From Bin5 sp965204525 (GTDB lineage Bacteria; Chloroflexota; Anaerolineae; Caldilineales; Caldilineaceae), in NCBI GenBank assembly GCA_965204525.1, contig OZ241994.1:3286001-3350000 (forward strand): DNA of 64,000 nucleotides, in the 5' to 3' direction. The stretch's first letter is position 1. The number at the start of each line of letters is the position of its first letter. The notes under the pieces are model-generated. The model was not told the origin of the DNA, did no database searches, and saw only the letters and a program-made list of their open reading frames with translations. Of this stretch, positions 43,237-51,887 are shown piece by piece. Position numbers and translations under genes: made by a program.

Positions 43237-44148
43237 TCAGTCATAGAGTGAGCGGAACAGACGCAGCTGCAGCACCGTAACCGTGAGAATAACCACAAAC
43301 ATAAGGAATGAAACGGCGCAGGCGTAGCCCATGCGGTAGTTGTTGGCGCCCAATCCATAGTTATATACGAGGAGGCTGGGCATGAGCGTGCTGTCGGCGG
43401 GCCCACCGCCGGTCATAACTTGTACCATGGTGAAGTGCTGGACACCGTCGATGACAATCAGGACCAGAACCAGTATAAGCGCATTCTTCAGCAGGGGGAT
43501 GGTAACGCGCCACAGCGTCTGCAGACGCGTCGCGCCGTCCACCCTGGCCGCCTCGTAGTAGTCCTGGGGAATATCGAGAAGGCCGGCCAGGAAGATCACG
43601 GCGGCATAGCCGTATGTCTTCCAGACATCGGCGACGGCCACACTGTAAATGGCCTGGGCTGTGCTGCGGATAAAGCTCTGGGGAGGGATTTCGACGAGGC
43701 TGAGCAGGTAGTTGATGAGACCAAGGCGAGGGTCGTAGAGCCAGAGGAAGAGCATGGCTACGGCGACCTGGGAGATGACAACGGGCATAAAGATAAAGAA
43801 GAGGTAGAGATTGCGCCCGCGGCGCAGACGTTCGAGAAGGAGAGCCAGCCCCAGCGAAATGAGGATATTGAGAACGCCTTTGGTCAGGACGAACTTGAAG
43901 ACGTTGCTCATCGACATCATGAAACGGCGGTCGTCGAGGAGATTGATGTAGTTTTTGAGGCCCGTAAACCTGGCCAGGCTGGGGTCAAGGGTGTGGACAT
44001 TGGTAAAACTGGCGCCCAGGGCGTAGAGGATGGGGCCAAAGGAGAAGATGCAGAACCAGAGCAGGATGGGGGTGAGGACGGCTATGATAAAGCCGTACCT
44101 GCTCCAGAATCTGGCCCATCGTCTCTCACGGAGATTCGTTGCTGCCAT
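43237..44148 (-). CDS. Sugar ABC transporter permease, MalF type (third importer)
   Basis: A 303-residue permease with about six spans. EAA loop: YYEAARVDGATRLQTLWRVTIPLL. MVQVMTGGGPADSTLM is the usual MalF loop. I used the ATG at 44148 although no good ribosome-binding site is present; the frame extends nine codons to a TTG at 44175. It is the first gene of the minus-strand operon that runs permease, permease, binding protein, GH36. Confidence 0.88.
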   Translation of the reverse strand: MAATNLRERRWARFWSRYGFIIAVLTPILLWFCIFSFGPILYALGASFTNVHTLDPSLARFTGLKNYINLLDDRRFMMSMSNVFKFVLTKGVLNILISLGLALLLERLRRGRNLYLFFIFMPVVISQVAVAMLFLWLYDPRLGLINYLLSLVEIPPQSFIRSTAQAIYSVAVADVWKTYGYAAVIFLAGLLDIPQDYYEAARVDGATRLQTLWRVTIPLLKNALILVLVLIVIDGVQHFTMVQVMTGGGPADSTLMPSLLVYNYGLGANNYRMGYACAVSFLMFVVILTVTVLQLRLFRSLYD

Positions 44149-44277
44149 GGTGTGGGGTTCTCTCGCGGTACGCAAATCGCGCGCTTCGGTGCGGGCGGCA
44201 GGCGGGTATGTCGCCGCCTCGGGTTTCCCGTAGCCTGGGTTCGTGCAGGAAATCTTGTATACCGGATTGCAGAGTCA

Positions 44278-44306
44278 ATTTTGCACAGGTCACGGGCGTC
44301 TGTCAA
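44278..44306 (-). promoter_or_regulatory. Possible promoter of the third importer operon
   Basis: On the minus strand TTGACA (44301-44306) is followed 17 bases later by CAAAAT (44278-44283). It lies about 130 bases upstream of the first permease start. Confidence 0.4.
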
Positions 44307-44340
44307 CCGTCGGAATTTTTGGTCGGATGCCATGATCGGA

Positions 44341-44369
44341 TTGCATTCGGCGCGTCGCCGTTGTATAGT
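44341..44369 (+). promoter_or_regulatory. Possible promoter of the nuclease-like gene
   Basis: TTGCAT (44341-44346) and TATAGT (44364-44369), 17 bases apart, about 70 bases before the ATG at 44440. It is divergent from the importer promoter. Confidence 0.5.
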
Positions 44370-44439
44370 CAGGGCGCACCGACATACGTGACTAATCCAG
44401 CAGCCCGTAGGCCCAACAACAGGAGAGAGTCGATCAGTC

Positions 44440-45033
44440 ATGTCCTCTGACACGACCCGGTCCGGCGAAAACGCGTCCATGGCCAGCAGCCAAAGTGAAG
44501 ACGCGGCCGTTGAGGCGCTGGGGAATATCCTGTCCCAGTCGGAGGCGGCCCGCAGCGCGCTGGCGACTACCCTGCGGGAGGGCGGCACGGCGGTCGGTAC
44601 GATTGGCAGGGTTCGCAGCGAGGATGTAGGCGTGAAAGGTGAGCGCCCGGGCCTCGCCGGCTATGACGGCGAGGGTGTCGTGCGGGTGTTGATTCAAGTC
44701 GTGTGCTGGGCGGAACTTACAGCAGACCAGCCGAACGGGTATTTCAAGGGGCTGCCACTGGACCGGCCGGCGGCGCTGCTGTTCATTGCCCCGGCGGCGC
44801 GGCTGGCCGCGCTGTGGCCGGAGCTGTGCCGGCGGGCGGATGAGCAGTTTACGATCATCGGCGCGACCACGCCGGGGGATTTGCGCGCCGCAACGGTTTC
44901 GGGCGGCGAACGGCGGTTGATGTTGACGAGTTGGGCTGCGCTGTTGGATTTGATGGAGAGGATGGTAGGTGGTGCGGGGGATGGAGAAGCTGAGACTGAC
45001 ATTCATCAGTTGCGCGGCATGATCGACCTGTAG
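44440..45033 (+). CDS. Hypothetical protein, possible degenerate PD-(D/E)XK nuclease-like
   Basis: A 197-residue protein. The segment RPGLAGYDGEGVVRVLIQVVCWAELTADQPNGYFKGLP resembles, in layout, a group of nuclease-fold proteins in which a Gly-x-Asp strand is followed by an Ile-Glu-x-Lys strand and then LTxxQPxxYL. Here the catalytic Glu-x-Lys would be Gln-Val-Val, so activity should be lost. AALLFIAPAARLAALWPELCRRA also fits that group. This is from memory of the family and needs a profile search. The C-terminal 70 residues are repeated at 46012. AGGAGAG lies about 13 bases upstream. Confidence 0.45.
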   Translation: MSSDTTRSGENASMASSQSEDAAVEALGNILSQSEAARSALATTLREGGTAVGTIGRVRSEDVGVKGERPGLAGYDGEGVVRVLIQVVCWAELTADQPNGYFKGLPLDRPAALLFIAPAARLAALWPELCRRADEQFTIIGATTPGDLRAATVSGGERRLMLTSWAALLDLMERMVGGAGDGEAETDIHQLRGMIDL

Positions 45034-45221
45034 GGCATGGACACCTGACCACTACCACAGCACCAGTCGGGAGGCCGCTACCTGGCCCATCGCAGCGCTA
45101 GATTTGGGGAGTTACATACCAAAGTAGCATGAGAGAGGTTAACAGCAGGCTGATCATTGAGGCCAATCATACAGTGGGACCAATCACAGAAGACCACAGA
45201 GGCGCAGAGCCTGGTGATGTG

Positions 45222-45245
45222 ATAGCAATGCAATCATGCTATAAT
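45222..45245 (+). promoter_or_regulatory. Extended -10 promoter with operator dyad for the FitAB-type pair
   Basis: TGCTATAAT (45237-45245) is an extended -10 box. The inverted repeat ATAGCA-N9-TGCTAT (45222-45242) overlaps it and fits an operator for the antitoxin dimer. The antitoxin ATG is at 45274. Confidence 0.6.
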
Positions 45246-45273
45246 TGCGTGACCTGCTAAACGGAGGCCTGTT

Positions 45274-45519
45274 ATGGCCAGCATAACCGTACGTAACCTC
45301 GAAGAAGGGCTGAAGCGCCGGCTGCGCGTCCGGGCAGCTGAGAACGGTCGTTCCATGGAAGAGGAAGCCCGCGTCATCTTGAGAACGGCGCTCTATCACC
45401 ATCCCCCAGCCCGGGAGAACCTTGCGGCCGCCATTCGCGCCAGATTTGCCCCCCTGGGCGGGGTCGAGTTGGAAATCCCTCCGCGTTCACCCATGCGTAA
45501 ATCGCCTCGATTCGACTGA
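45274..45519 (+). CDS. FitA/VapB-type antitoxin (Arc/ribbon-helix-helix)
   Basis: An 81-residue protein whose first half, MASITVRNLEEGLKRRLRVRAAENGRSMEEEARVILR, is the FitA-like ribbon-helix-helix domain; the second half should wrap the toxin. GGAGG lies six bases before the ATG. It precedes the PIN toxin by 11 bases and probably represses the pair through the dyad at 45222. Confidence 0.88.
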   Translation: MASITVRNLEEGLKRRLRVRAAENGRSMEEEARVILRTALYHHPPARENLAAAIRARFAPLGGVELEIPPRSPMRKSPRFD

Positions 45520-45530
45520 GATGATCGAAA

Positions 45531-45968
45531 ATGATCATCCTGGACACCAACGTCGTCTCAGAGCTTATGCGACCCAACCCCAATTCCAACGTTGTGGATT
45601 GGGTTGCCGGGCAGGAGGCTCTAGACCTCCACTTATCCACAGTCAGCGAAGCCGAGTTGCTATATGGCATTGAGATACTGCCGCCCGGTCGAAGACGGGA
45701 CAGACTGCTTGCAGAGGTAGAAGGGATGCTCCGGGAGGATTTTGATGGACGCATCCTTTCCTTTGACAGTTCCGCAGCCCGGGCCTACGCCGTGATAGCC
45801 GCCGCTCGCCGCGCCGCCGGACGCCCCATCAATCATGCTGATTGCCAGATAGCGGCCATAGCCCGTTGTCGGAGCGCGTCGGTCGCGACAAGAGATGTGG
45901 ATGATTTTGAGGGGACCGGCATTGAAGTGATCAATCCCTGGGCTGATGGATGGACACAACGAAATTGA
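45531..45968 (+). CDS. FitB/VapC-type PIN-domain toxin
   Basis: A 145-residue PIN-domain RNase. The acidic site is intact: Asp5 in MIILDTNVVSE, Glu in SEAELLYGIE, Asp in INHADCQIAAIA and Asp in VATRDVDDF. Toxins of this type cleave tRNA or other RNAs using Mg or Mn. A complete pair with the upstream antitoxin, inserted between two copies of the nuclease-like gene. Confidence 0.9.
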   Translation: MIILDTNVVSELMRPNPNSNVVDWVAGQEALDLHLSTVSEAELLYGIEILPPGRRRDRLLAEVEGMLREDFDGRILSFDSSAARAYAVIAAARRAAGRPINHADCQIAAIARCRSASVATRDVDDFEGTGIEVINPWADGWTQRN

Positions 45969-46011
45969 CATTGACGGTTGAAGAGTGCTTCACCGATATT
46001 CGCCGGATCAG

Positions 46012-46242
46012 TGCCGGCGAGCCGATGAGCAGTTTACGATCATCGGCGCGACGACGCCCGGCGATTTACGCGCAGCGACCGTATCCGGCGGGGAGCGGCG
46101 ATTGATGTTGACCAGTTGGGACGCGCTGCTGGACTTGATGGAGAAGGTGGTCGGCGCCGCTGGAGATAGGGCGGCGGAGGCAGGCATCGGGGAATTGCGC
46201 AGGGTGCTTGACCGGATGGACAAGGACACCTTTGTGCCCTAG
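46012..46242 (+). pseudogene. Truncated second copy of the nuclease-like gene's 3' end
   Basis: This frame matches codons from about 129 onward of the gene at 44440 (CRRADEQFTIIGATTPGDLR, then MLTSWxALLDLMEKVVG). Many DNA differences fall at third codon positions, so the two copies diverged under constraint before this one lost its 5' part. A 45985 ATG in frame could give an 85-residue product. Confidence 0.7.
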
Positions 46243-46360
46243 TGTTGTGGTTGTGCCCCTGCCATCTCGGTAACAATGCACTCATGATTACACATTAGCG
46301 AACCTTGTCCTCCCATACAGCTTTGACTCAGATTCTAAACGGAAGTGGCATCAAATAAAA

Positions 46361-46397
46361 CTGCACCCAGCATTCGCTCCGCAAATGCTGGGTGCAG
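46361..46397 (+). other. Perfect 13-bp hairpin overlapping a start codon
   Basis: CTGCACCCAGCAT (46361-46373) pairs with ATGCTGGGTGCAG (46385-46397). The right arm begins with the ATG of the next frame, which would be hidden in the message. No T-run follows. Confidence 0.55.
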
Positions 46398-46783
46398 CGC
46401 GGCTGGTTGATGTTGCAGCACGGGGTGCGGCCAGTCGTGCGCAGGAAGACGGGAGCAGATGGGCAAACACTGATGGATTGAAGAAAATCATTAACCCGCG
46501 TAGGGAGGGGTACGGTCGGTTCATCCGCATCGGAGGTCTAAAGGCGTGGTTCGGCATTCACTATGGTGCTTGGGCTCGGCACTGGGACACGCTCCTGTGG
46601 CTCGTCTTCGCCCATCCTGAAAAACAGCGACTGTCGGACTGGACCGATACTGTGCATGAAGTCAGCTGGAAACTCTGCATCCCAATTGATGTTCCGGCCA
46701 CCGCCGAACATGATGAAGTGCTGGACTCCGTCGTCGCCAGCCTCAAAAGCATCGCAGATCAACTCACGGCTTCAAGCGCCTGA
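46385..46783 (+). CDS. Hypothetical protein fragment
   Basis: A 132-codon frame. GYGRFIRIGGLKAWFGIHYGAWARHWDTLLWLVF is a convincing, folded-looking stretch and may be the C-terminal domain of a larger protein, perhaps linked with the nuclease-like genes just upstream. The first 25 residues are low quality and the start lies in a hairpin, so the true 5' end has probably been lost. I do not recognise the family. Confidence 0.4.
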   Translation: MLGAARLVDVAARGAASRAQEDGSRWANTDGLKKIINPRREGYGRFIRIGGLKAWFGIHYGAWARHWDTLLWLVFAHPEKQRLSDWTDTVHEVSWKLCIPIDVPATAEHDEVLDSVVASLKSIADQLTASSA

Positions 46784-46909
46784 CAGCCCGCCCAGCGGTC
46801 CCGGCCCTGGCACATAACAGCATAAAACTTGCTCCGCCAGGCTCCCTTGTGATAGAAATCGTCGCAGCCGCCGAAAAAATTCATTATATCCCGTCACCGA
46901 GAGCGCGCC

Positions 46910-47470
46910 ATGACCGTTGCCATACGCCATGAACACCCGGTAAAGGACCGTCTTCTCACGCCCGCGCAGCGTACCTTCTGGGAAGAAAATGGCTACGTCA
47001 TCATTCCCGATGCCGTGCCGCAGGAAAACCTGGACGCGGTGATCGACGCGATCTGGGCGTTCCTCCAGGTCGACCGCGACGACCCGGAAACCTGGTACCA
47101 GGCTCCCGTGAGCCGCGCCGGTATGCTGGAGATGTACCACCACCAGTCCCTTTGGGACAACTGCCAGCACCCCAGGATCTACCAGGCATTCGCCGATGTG
47201 TGGCAGCAGGAAGAACTCTGGGTCAGCATCGACCGCGCCAACATGAACCCGCCGGCGCGCTCGCCCGAGTGGGACTATAACGGCATGTTCCACTGGGACC
47301 TCGACACAACCTTGAGGCCCCTGCCGCGCATGGTCCAGGGTGTCCTCTACCTGACGGACACAACTGCCGACCAGGGCGGCTTCCAGTGCGCGCCCGGATT
47401 CCACAGGCAGTTCCATGACTGGGTCAAGACACAGCCCGCGGACGCTGGCGCGCTGGCGCAACCTGCTTGA
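46910..47470 (+). pseudogene. 3'-truncated PhyH family gene
   Basis: A 186-codon frame with a normal PhyH start (LTPAQRTFWEENGYVIIPDAV) and the first metal pair H128-W-D130 (MFHWDLD), then GVLYLTDTTADQGGFQCAPGFHRQFHDW. It stops soon after, so the distal His and the co-substrate Arg, about 60-100 residues on, are missing. It cannot bind iron properly. Its stop codon lies inside the TTGACA of the next operon's promoter. Confidence 0.75.
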
Positions 47471-47494
47471 CATAAAACGCCGTTTGCATAAGAT
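47467..47494 (+). promoter_or_regulatory. Promoter of the fourth importer operon
   Basis: TTGACA (47467-47472), then 16 bases, then TAAGAT (47489-47494). The leader also holds a perfect hairpin, GCGCCCCT/AGGGGCGC (47540-47547 and 47555-47562). The -35 box overlaps the stop of the truncated PhyH gene. Confidence 0.5.
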
Positions 47495-47632
47495 ATACTC
47501 TATCCGAGCAAGATAAACCATACTTCACACGCCGCCTGCGCGCCCCTCTCGAGCAGGGGCGCATCTGATATCATTTAGCCTGCCTACACTGGCCCGACCG
47601 GAACATCATATCCACACGCAAAGGAGATTTCC

Positions 47633-48967
47633 ATGCAGTCGCACAAGCTGAGCAGACGTCGTTTCTTGCAAAATTCGGCTTTCCTAACGTCAGGCGCGTT
47701 GCTGGCGGCCTGCGCCGGTGTAGCCGCCCCCGCGCCTTCCGAACCGGCCGCGTCAGGCGATGACGCCATGGAGGAGGCGACCGAGATCGAATTTACCGTC
47801 TGGGGCTCCTGGGACGCCACCTACGGCCTGCTGATGGACGAGTACAAGAAAACATCCAATACCACCGTTACCATCACTTCCGCGCCCTTCGGTCAGTACC
47901 ACGACCGGCTGTTGACCCGCTTCGCCTCGGGCGACCTGCCCGACGTCGGCATGATCGTCGATTTCGACTTCGCCCGCTTCCAGAACCGCGGCTTCCTTAC
48001 CGACCTGACCCACTATGTCGAAGCGCATCCCACCTGGGACATCAACGCGCCCGGCTACAACCACTTCTATGACGTGATTACCGACTTCTTCAAGTCGGAG
48101 GGCAAGCCGTACGCGATCCCGGCCGAAGTGAACCCGATGGGGATCGGCTACAACATCGACATGTTTGAAGAGTTCGGCGTGACCACGCCCTATGAACACT
48201 TCCAGAACGACACCTGGACGTGGGACACCTTCGTTGAGACGGCCAAAGAGATGATGCGCGGCGAAGGCGACGAGAAGATCTGGGGCTGGACAAACGGCCC
48301 GGTGCGCATCTGGAACATCTCCAACCGCATCTGGCAGAACGGCGGCAACATATTTAACGAGGACAAGACCGAGGTGCTCGTGGACCAGGAGGCTGCCGTT
48401 GAGGCCATCCAGTGGAAGTTCGACCTCTACCTGGAGCATGAACTGGGGCCGGCCAACCTGCGTTCGGCGGATGCCGGCGCCGGCGGCCTGTTCGATCAGG
48501 GCCGCCTGGCCCTGCGCGACGTGGGCACCTGGACCCGCAAGGGCATGGAAGGCTCGGACATCAACTGGGGCGTCGTGCCGCAGCCCAAGTCGGTGCAGTA
48601 CGCCACCTGGACCGGCGGCTTCTCCTACACGATCCCCGTGGGCGCGCCCAATCCCGACGCGGCCTGGGATATGATCCAGTACACGGCATCGCTGGAAGGC
48701 GCTAAGTTCCTGCTGCGCAACGGCCACGCCGGCAGCTCGGTGAAAGCGGCGATGGAGTCGGACTCCTTCCTCTTCGAACCGCCCGTGCATTCCGAATCCT
48801 ACCTGTTCATGATGGAGACGGTGCACCCGCAGCCCTTCATCCGGCGCAACCAGGAGTTCCTGGAGATCTGGGACCGCGAGATGGACCTGGTCGCGATCGG
48901 CGAGAAGTCAGCCGAAGATGCCGCCGTCCAGATCAAGACCGAAACTGAACCGCTGCTGGAGGCATAG
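47633..48967 (+). CDS. Sugar ABC transporter substrate-binding lipoprotein (fourth importer)
   Basis: A 444-residue binding protein. LSRRRFLQ (Arg 8-10) is the twin-arginine signal and LLAAC (Cys27) the lipobox. FTVWGSWDATYGLLMDEYKK and ASGDLPDVGMIVDFDFARFQ are typical of SBP family 1. AAGGAG lies six bases before the ATG. It is the first gene of the operon, and a large hairpin follows it. Confidence 0.9.
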   Translation: MQSHKLSRRRFLQNSAFLTSGALLAACAGVAAPAPSEPAASGDDAMEEATEIEFTVWGSWDATYGLLMDEYKKTSNTTVTITSAPFGQYHDRLLTRFASGDLPDVGMIVDFDFARFQNRGFLTDLTHYVEAHPTWDINAPGYNHFYDVITDFFKSEGKPYAIPAEVNPMGIGYNIDMFEEFGVTTPYEHFQNDTWTWDTFVETAKEMMRGEGDEKIWGWTNGPVRIWNISNRIWQNGGNIFNEDKTEVLVDQEAAVEAIQWKFDLYLEHELGPANLRSADAGAGGLFDQGRLALRDVGTWTRKGMEGSDINWGVVPQPKSVQYATWTGGFSYTIPVGAPNPDAAWDMIQYTASLEGAKFLLRNGHAGSSVKAAMESDSFLFEPPVHSESYLFMMETVHPQPFIRRNQEFLEIWDREMDLVAIGEKSAEDAAVQIKTETEPLLEA

Positions 48968-48996
48968 CCGCGAGAAGAAAGTAATCAGGATTTTGA

Positions 48997-49043
48997 AGAG
49001 AGAAGCAGGGAAGGAACAGGGCCCCCGTTCCCTGCTTCTCTCT
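48997..49043. other. Binding-protein/permease intercistronic hairpin (fourth importer)
   Basis: A perfect 16-bp stem, AGAGAGAAGCAGGGAA (48997-49012) with TTCCCTGCTTCTCTCT (49028-49043), and an inner GGAAC/GTTCC pair in the loop. Like the hairpins at 7214, 16290 and 53310 it lies between the binding-protein and permease genes, but its sequence is unrelated. Confidence 0.75.
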
Positions 49044-49072
49044 CTACACTCCCGCAATTTTGGAGAGTAACC

Positions 49073-50002
49073 ATGGCGACCGGGCAAAAGGCGCAAACGG
49101 TTTCCGCTCCCTGGTCCATTTTGCGGCCCAGGGGGAGACGTCACAAGGATCTCTATGTCGCGCTCCTGTTTCTGGCGCCAAGCCTGCTTGGTCTCTTCCT
49201 GCTGCAGGTGCTCCCGATTGGCACCGCGCTGGTGCTGGGTGTTTCCGAGTGGAACATTATCGACCCGATCAAGTTCGTCGGTCTGAAGAATTTCGTCGAA
49301 GTTGCCACCGACGCGACCTTCTACCACACGCTCGAAAACACGCTCTATATTACAGTTGGTTTGGAGGTGCTCAATACGCTCCTGGGGCTGTGTGCAGCGC
49401 TGCTGCTCAAAAACGCCATGCGCGGCATCGACCTCTACCGTACGATCTACTTCCTGCCCCTGATCACCACCTGGGCCGCGGTCGCGATCGCCTGGCGCTA
49501 CATGTACAGCCTGGAAGGACCGATCAACGCCATGCTGGGACCGTTGGGCATCGACCCCATCCCGTGGCTGTCACGGCCCGAATGGGCCATGCCGGCCGTC
49601 ATTATCACCATCACCTGGAAAACCCTCTCCTGGAAGACAATTATCCTCCTGGCCGGTCTGCAATCGATACCCAATGAGTTTTACGAGGCCTCAAGCATCG
49701 ACGGCGCCTCGAAGTTGCAACAGTTCTGGAAGATCACGCTGCCGCTGCTCTCTCCGGCGATGTTTTTCGCCCTGATCATCGGCATCATCAACACGCTCCA
49801 GATCTTCGACCCGATCTTCATCATGACCGACGGCGGCCCGGCCGACTCGACCCGGACCTTGAGCTACTACATCTACACGCGCGGTTTCCAGAACCTGCGC
49901 ATGGGGTACGCGGCGGCGCTCTCCTGGGTCCTGTTTGCCATTATTCTGCTCTTCACCCTCGTTCAATGGGTCTTGCAAAAGCGATGGGTCTTCTACCAGT
50001 AG
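49073..50002 (+). CDS. Sugar ABC transporter permease, MalF type (fourth importer)
   Basis: A 309-residue permease with about six spans (first: YVALLFLAPSLLGLFLLQVL). EAA loop: FYEASSIDGASKLQQFWKITLPLL. IFIMTDGGPADST is the usual MalF loop. GGAG precedes the ATG by about seven bases. Partner of the gene at 50031. Confidence 0.92.
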   Translation: MATGQKAQTVSAPWSILRPRGRRHKDLYVALLFLAPSLLGLFLLQVLPIGTALVLGVSEWNIIDPIKFVGLKNFVEVATDATFYHTLENTLYITVGLEVLNTLLGLCAALLLKNAMRGIDLYRTIYFLPLITTWAAVAIAWRYMYSLEGPINAMLGPLGIDPIPWLSRPEWAMPAVIITITWKTLSWKTIILLAGLQSIPNEFYEASSIDGASKLQQFWKITLPLLSPAMFFALIIGIINTLQIFDPIFIMTDGGPADSTRTLSYYIYTRGFQNLRMGYAAALSWVLFAIILLFTLVQWVLQKRWVFYQ

Positions 50003-50030
50003 ACAGCGCGAATAGGCGTGGAGACTTTCA

Positions 50031-50855
50031 ATGAAGCTTAGGCGCAGAGAGACCGTTACCCTGCAGTTGGTCACTGCCCTGGGTGCGGCGGCGCTACTGT
50101 TCCCGTTCCTGTGGATGATTTCGGCGTCGCTGCAGACCCTGCAGGAGGTTGAATCGTTCCCGCCGATCTGGATACCGGAAGTGCCGCAGTGGACCAACTA
50201 CGTCGAGGCCGTTGTCAACTACAACATCGGCCGCGCGCTGTTCAACAGCGCCGTCGTCACCACGGTATCGGTGGTTGGCCAGCTGATCGTCTGCTCACTG
50301 GGCGCCTATGCCTTCTCCCGACTGCGCTTCCCCGGCCGCGACGCCATCTTCCTGCTCTTTCTGGCCACGATGATGATCCCCCACTACGTGACCATCATCC
50401 CGTTGTACACGATGGTCTGGTCCGCCGGGCTGATCGATACCTACACCGCGCTCATCTTCCCCGGCCTTTTCAGCCCGTTCGGCACCTTCCTGCTGCGCCA
50501 GTTCTTCAACCAGATCCCGATCAGCCTGGATGAAGCGACGTTGATCGACGGCGGCAACCACTGGCACATCTACCTGTATGTGATCATGCCGCTCTCCCGC
50601 GCCGGCCTGGGCGCGCTGGGTATCTTCAGCTTTCTCGGCATCTGGAACACGCTTTTCTGGCCGGTCCTGGTGATCAACTCCAAGGAGCTGTTCACCCTGC
50701 CGCTGGCCCTGGCGATGGCGCAGGGGCAGTTCATAACGCTGATCCATATCCAGATGGCCGGCTCGGTAATCGCCTGTGTGCCGGTCATCGTGGTCTTCCT
50801 GATGCTGCAGAAACAGTTCATCTCCAGCATCGCTTTGAGCGGTATGAAGCAGTAG
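50031..50855 (+). CDS. Sugar ABC transporter permease, MalG type (fourth importer)
   Basis: A 274-residue permease with about six spans. EAA loop: SLDEATLIDGGNHWHIYLYVIMPL. The C-terminus KQFISSIALSGMKQ is typical. The IS copy 2 is inserted 32 bases after the stop; the gene itself is intact. Confidence 0.92.
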   Translation: MKLRRRETVTLQLVTALGAAALLFPFLWMISASLQTLQEVESFPPIWIPEVPQWTNYVEAVVNYNIGRALFNSAVVTTVSVVGQLIVCSLGAYAFSRLRFPGRDAIFLLFLATMMIPHYVTIIPLYTMVWSAGLIDTYTALIFPGLFSPFGTFLLRQFFNQIPISLDEATLIDGGNHWHIYLYVIMPLSRAGLGALGIFSFLGIWNTLFWPVLVINSKELFTLPLALAMAQGQFITLIHIQMAGSVIACVPVIVVFLMLQKQFISSIALSGMKQ

Positions 50856-50887
50856 GGCAGTTTTCAGTTTCTGGTTTTTAGTTTTTA
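50856..50887. repeat. AGTTTTTAGT-type dispersed element
   Basis: CAGTTTTCAGTTTCTGGTTT followed by TTAGTTTTTA, directly at the left edge of the IS copy. The TA target duplication (50886-50887) lies in this tract. Confidence 0.5.
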
Positions 50888-51712
50888 GGGCTCGTTGACA
50901 TTTGATTTATTCAGTCACATTGGCGACAATAGCAGGATGTTTAGAAAGAGAATTGCCGACCATCAGTGGCAGAAACTTTACGCATTTCTGCAAGGACACT
51001 CTCGTGTGTACGCAGGCCAAGAGGGAGAGTGTCGCCGTTTCATTGAGGCAGTTTATTGGATACTGCGCACCGGCACCCAGTGGCGTGAACTGCCAGAGAG
51101 TTATGGCAAGTGGAACAGTGTATTCAAGCGCTATTCCCGTTGGGAAGAGAATGGTATCTGGGCCGACATGTTCACGCAGTTCGCCCAGGACCCAGAGATG
51201 GCAGCCGTGATGCCCGACAGTACAGCTGTACGTGCCCATATGTGCGCAGCCGGCGGCTCAAAAAAGGGGGCCCTCAGCAAGAACAGTGCCTAGGTCGGAG
51301 CCGGGGCGGATTCAGCAGCAAGATCCATCTCCTCGTCGATGCCCTTGGCCTGCCTCTGAAGTTCATATTGACCGCTGGTGAACGCCATGATATGACCCAA
51401 GCTGAATCGTTGCTCGCCCCCTTCGATTTTGACGCCGTCATTGCCGATAAAGGCTACGATGCCGACCCTTTGCGAGAACTGCTCGCAGCCCAACAGGTCG
51501 AGGTGGTCATCCCCTCTCGTCGCAATCGCAAACAACCACGAGACTATGACCGAATCCGCTACCGAGAACGCAACATCGTCGAACGTTTCATCAACAAAAT
51601 CAAGTGGTATCGACGCATTTTCACTCGCTATGACAAACTCGCACGACATTACATGGCTTTCTTGCATTTCGCTTCTACTCTGATCTGGCTCAAACGAAAT
51701 GTCAACGGGACC
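50888..51712 (+). mobile_element. IS5-family insertion sequence (IS427-like), copy 2
   Basis: 825 bp, the same length as copy 1. The ends are GGGCTCGTTGACATTTG (left) and GGTCCCGTTGACATTTC (right, read inward), flanked by TA at 50886-50887 and 51713-51714. It separates the fourth and fifth importer operons. Confidence 0.88.
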
Positions 51713-51715
51713 TAG
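50937..51715 (+). CDS. IS5-family transposase made by -1 frameshifting (copy 2)
   Basis: Frame one (50937-51293) and frame two (to 51715) together encode the same transposase as copy 1, joined at the A AAA AAG heptamer at 51260-51266. IHLLVDALGLPLKF, DAVIADKGYDADPLR and YRERNIVERFINKIKWYRRI carry the DDE site. Neither frame has extra stops, so it may be active. The final stop, TAG, again uses the TA target bases. Confidence 0.88.
51260..51266 (+). promoter_or_regulatory. Programmed -1 ribosomal frameshift site A AAA AAG (copy 2)
   Basis: Identical heptamer in the same codon phase (TCA AAA AAG) as in copy 1, again followed by GGGGCCCTCAG. Confidence 0.8.
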
Positions 51716-51830
51716 TGAACTGCGAACGGCAGAGGTTTGGGAAAAGGGAGTGCGCGGGCCGTTGGGCTCGGGTCGCCGGCCTCAACCGTTCCAATTGTCC
51801 ACGACAGTGGAACTTGCAGAGGGGGGCGTT

Positions 51831-51870
51831 GCGGGGGGTGTCCCCCGCACAAGGGAGGCCGCTTGCGGCC
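51831..51870. other. Paired hairpins upstream of the fifth importer
   Basis: GCGGGGG/CCCCCGC (51831-51837 and 51842-51848) and GGCCGC/GCGGCC (51857-51862 and 51865-51870) are two very stable stems between the IS element and the binding-protein gene. They could insulate the operon from IS transcription. Confidence 0.5.
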
Positions 51871-51887
51871 GACCGCCCAGAGGACGA

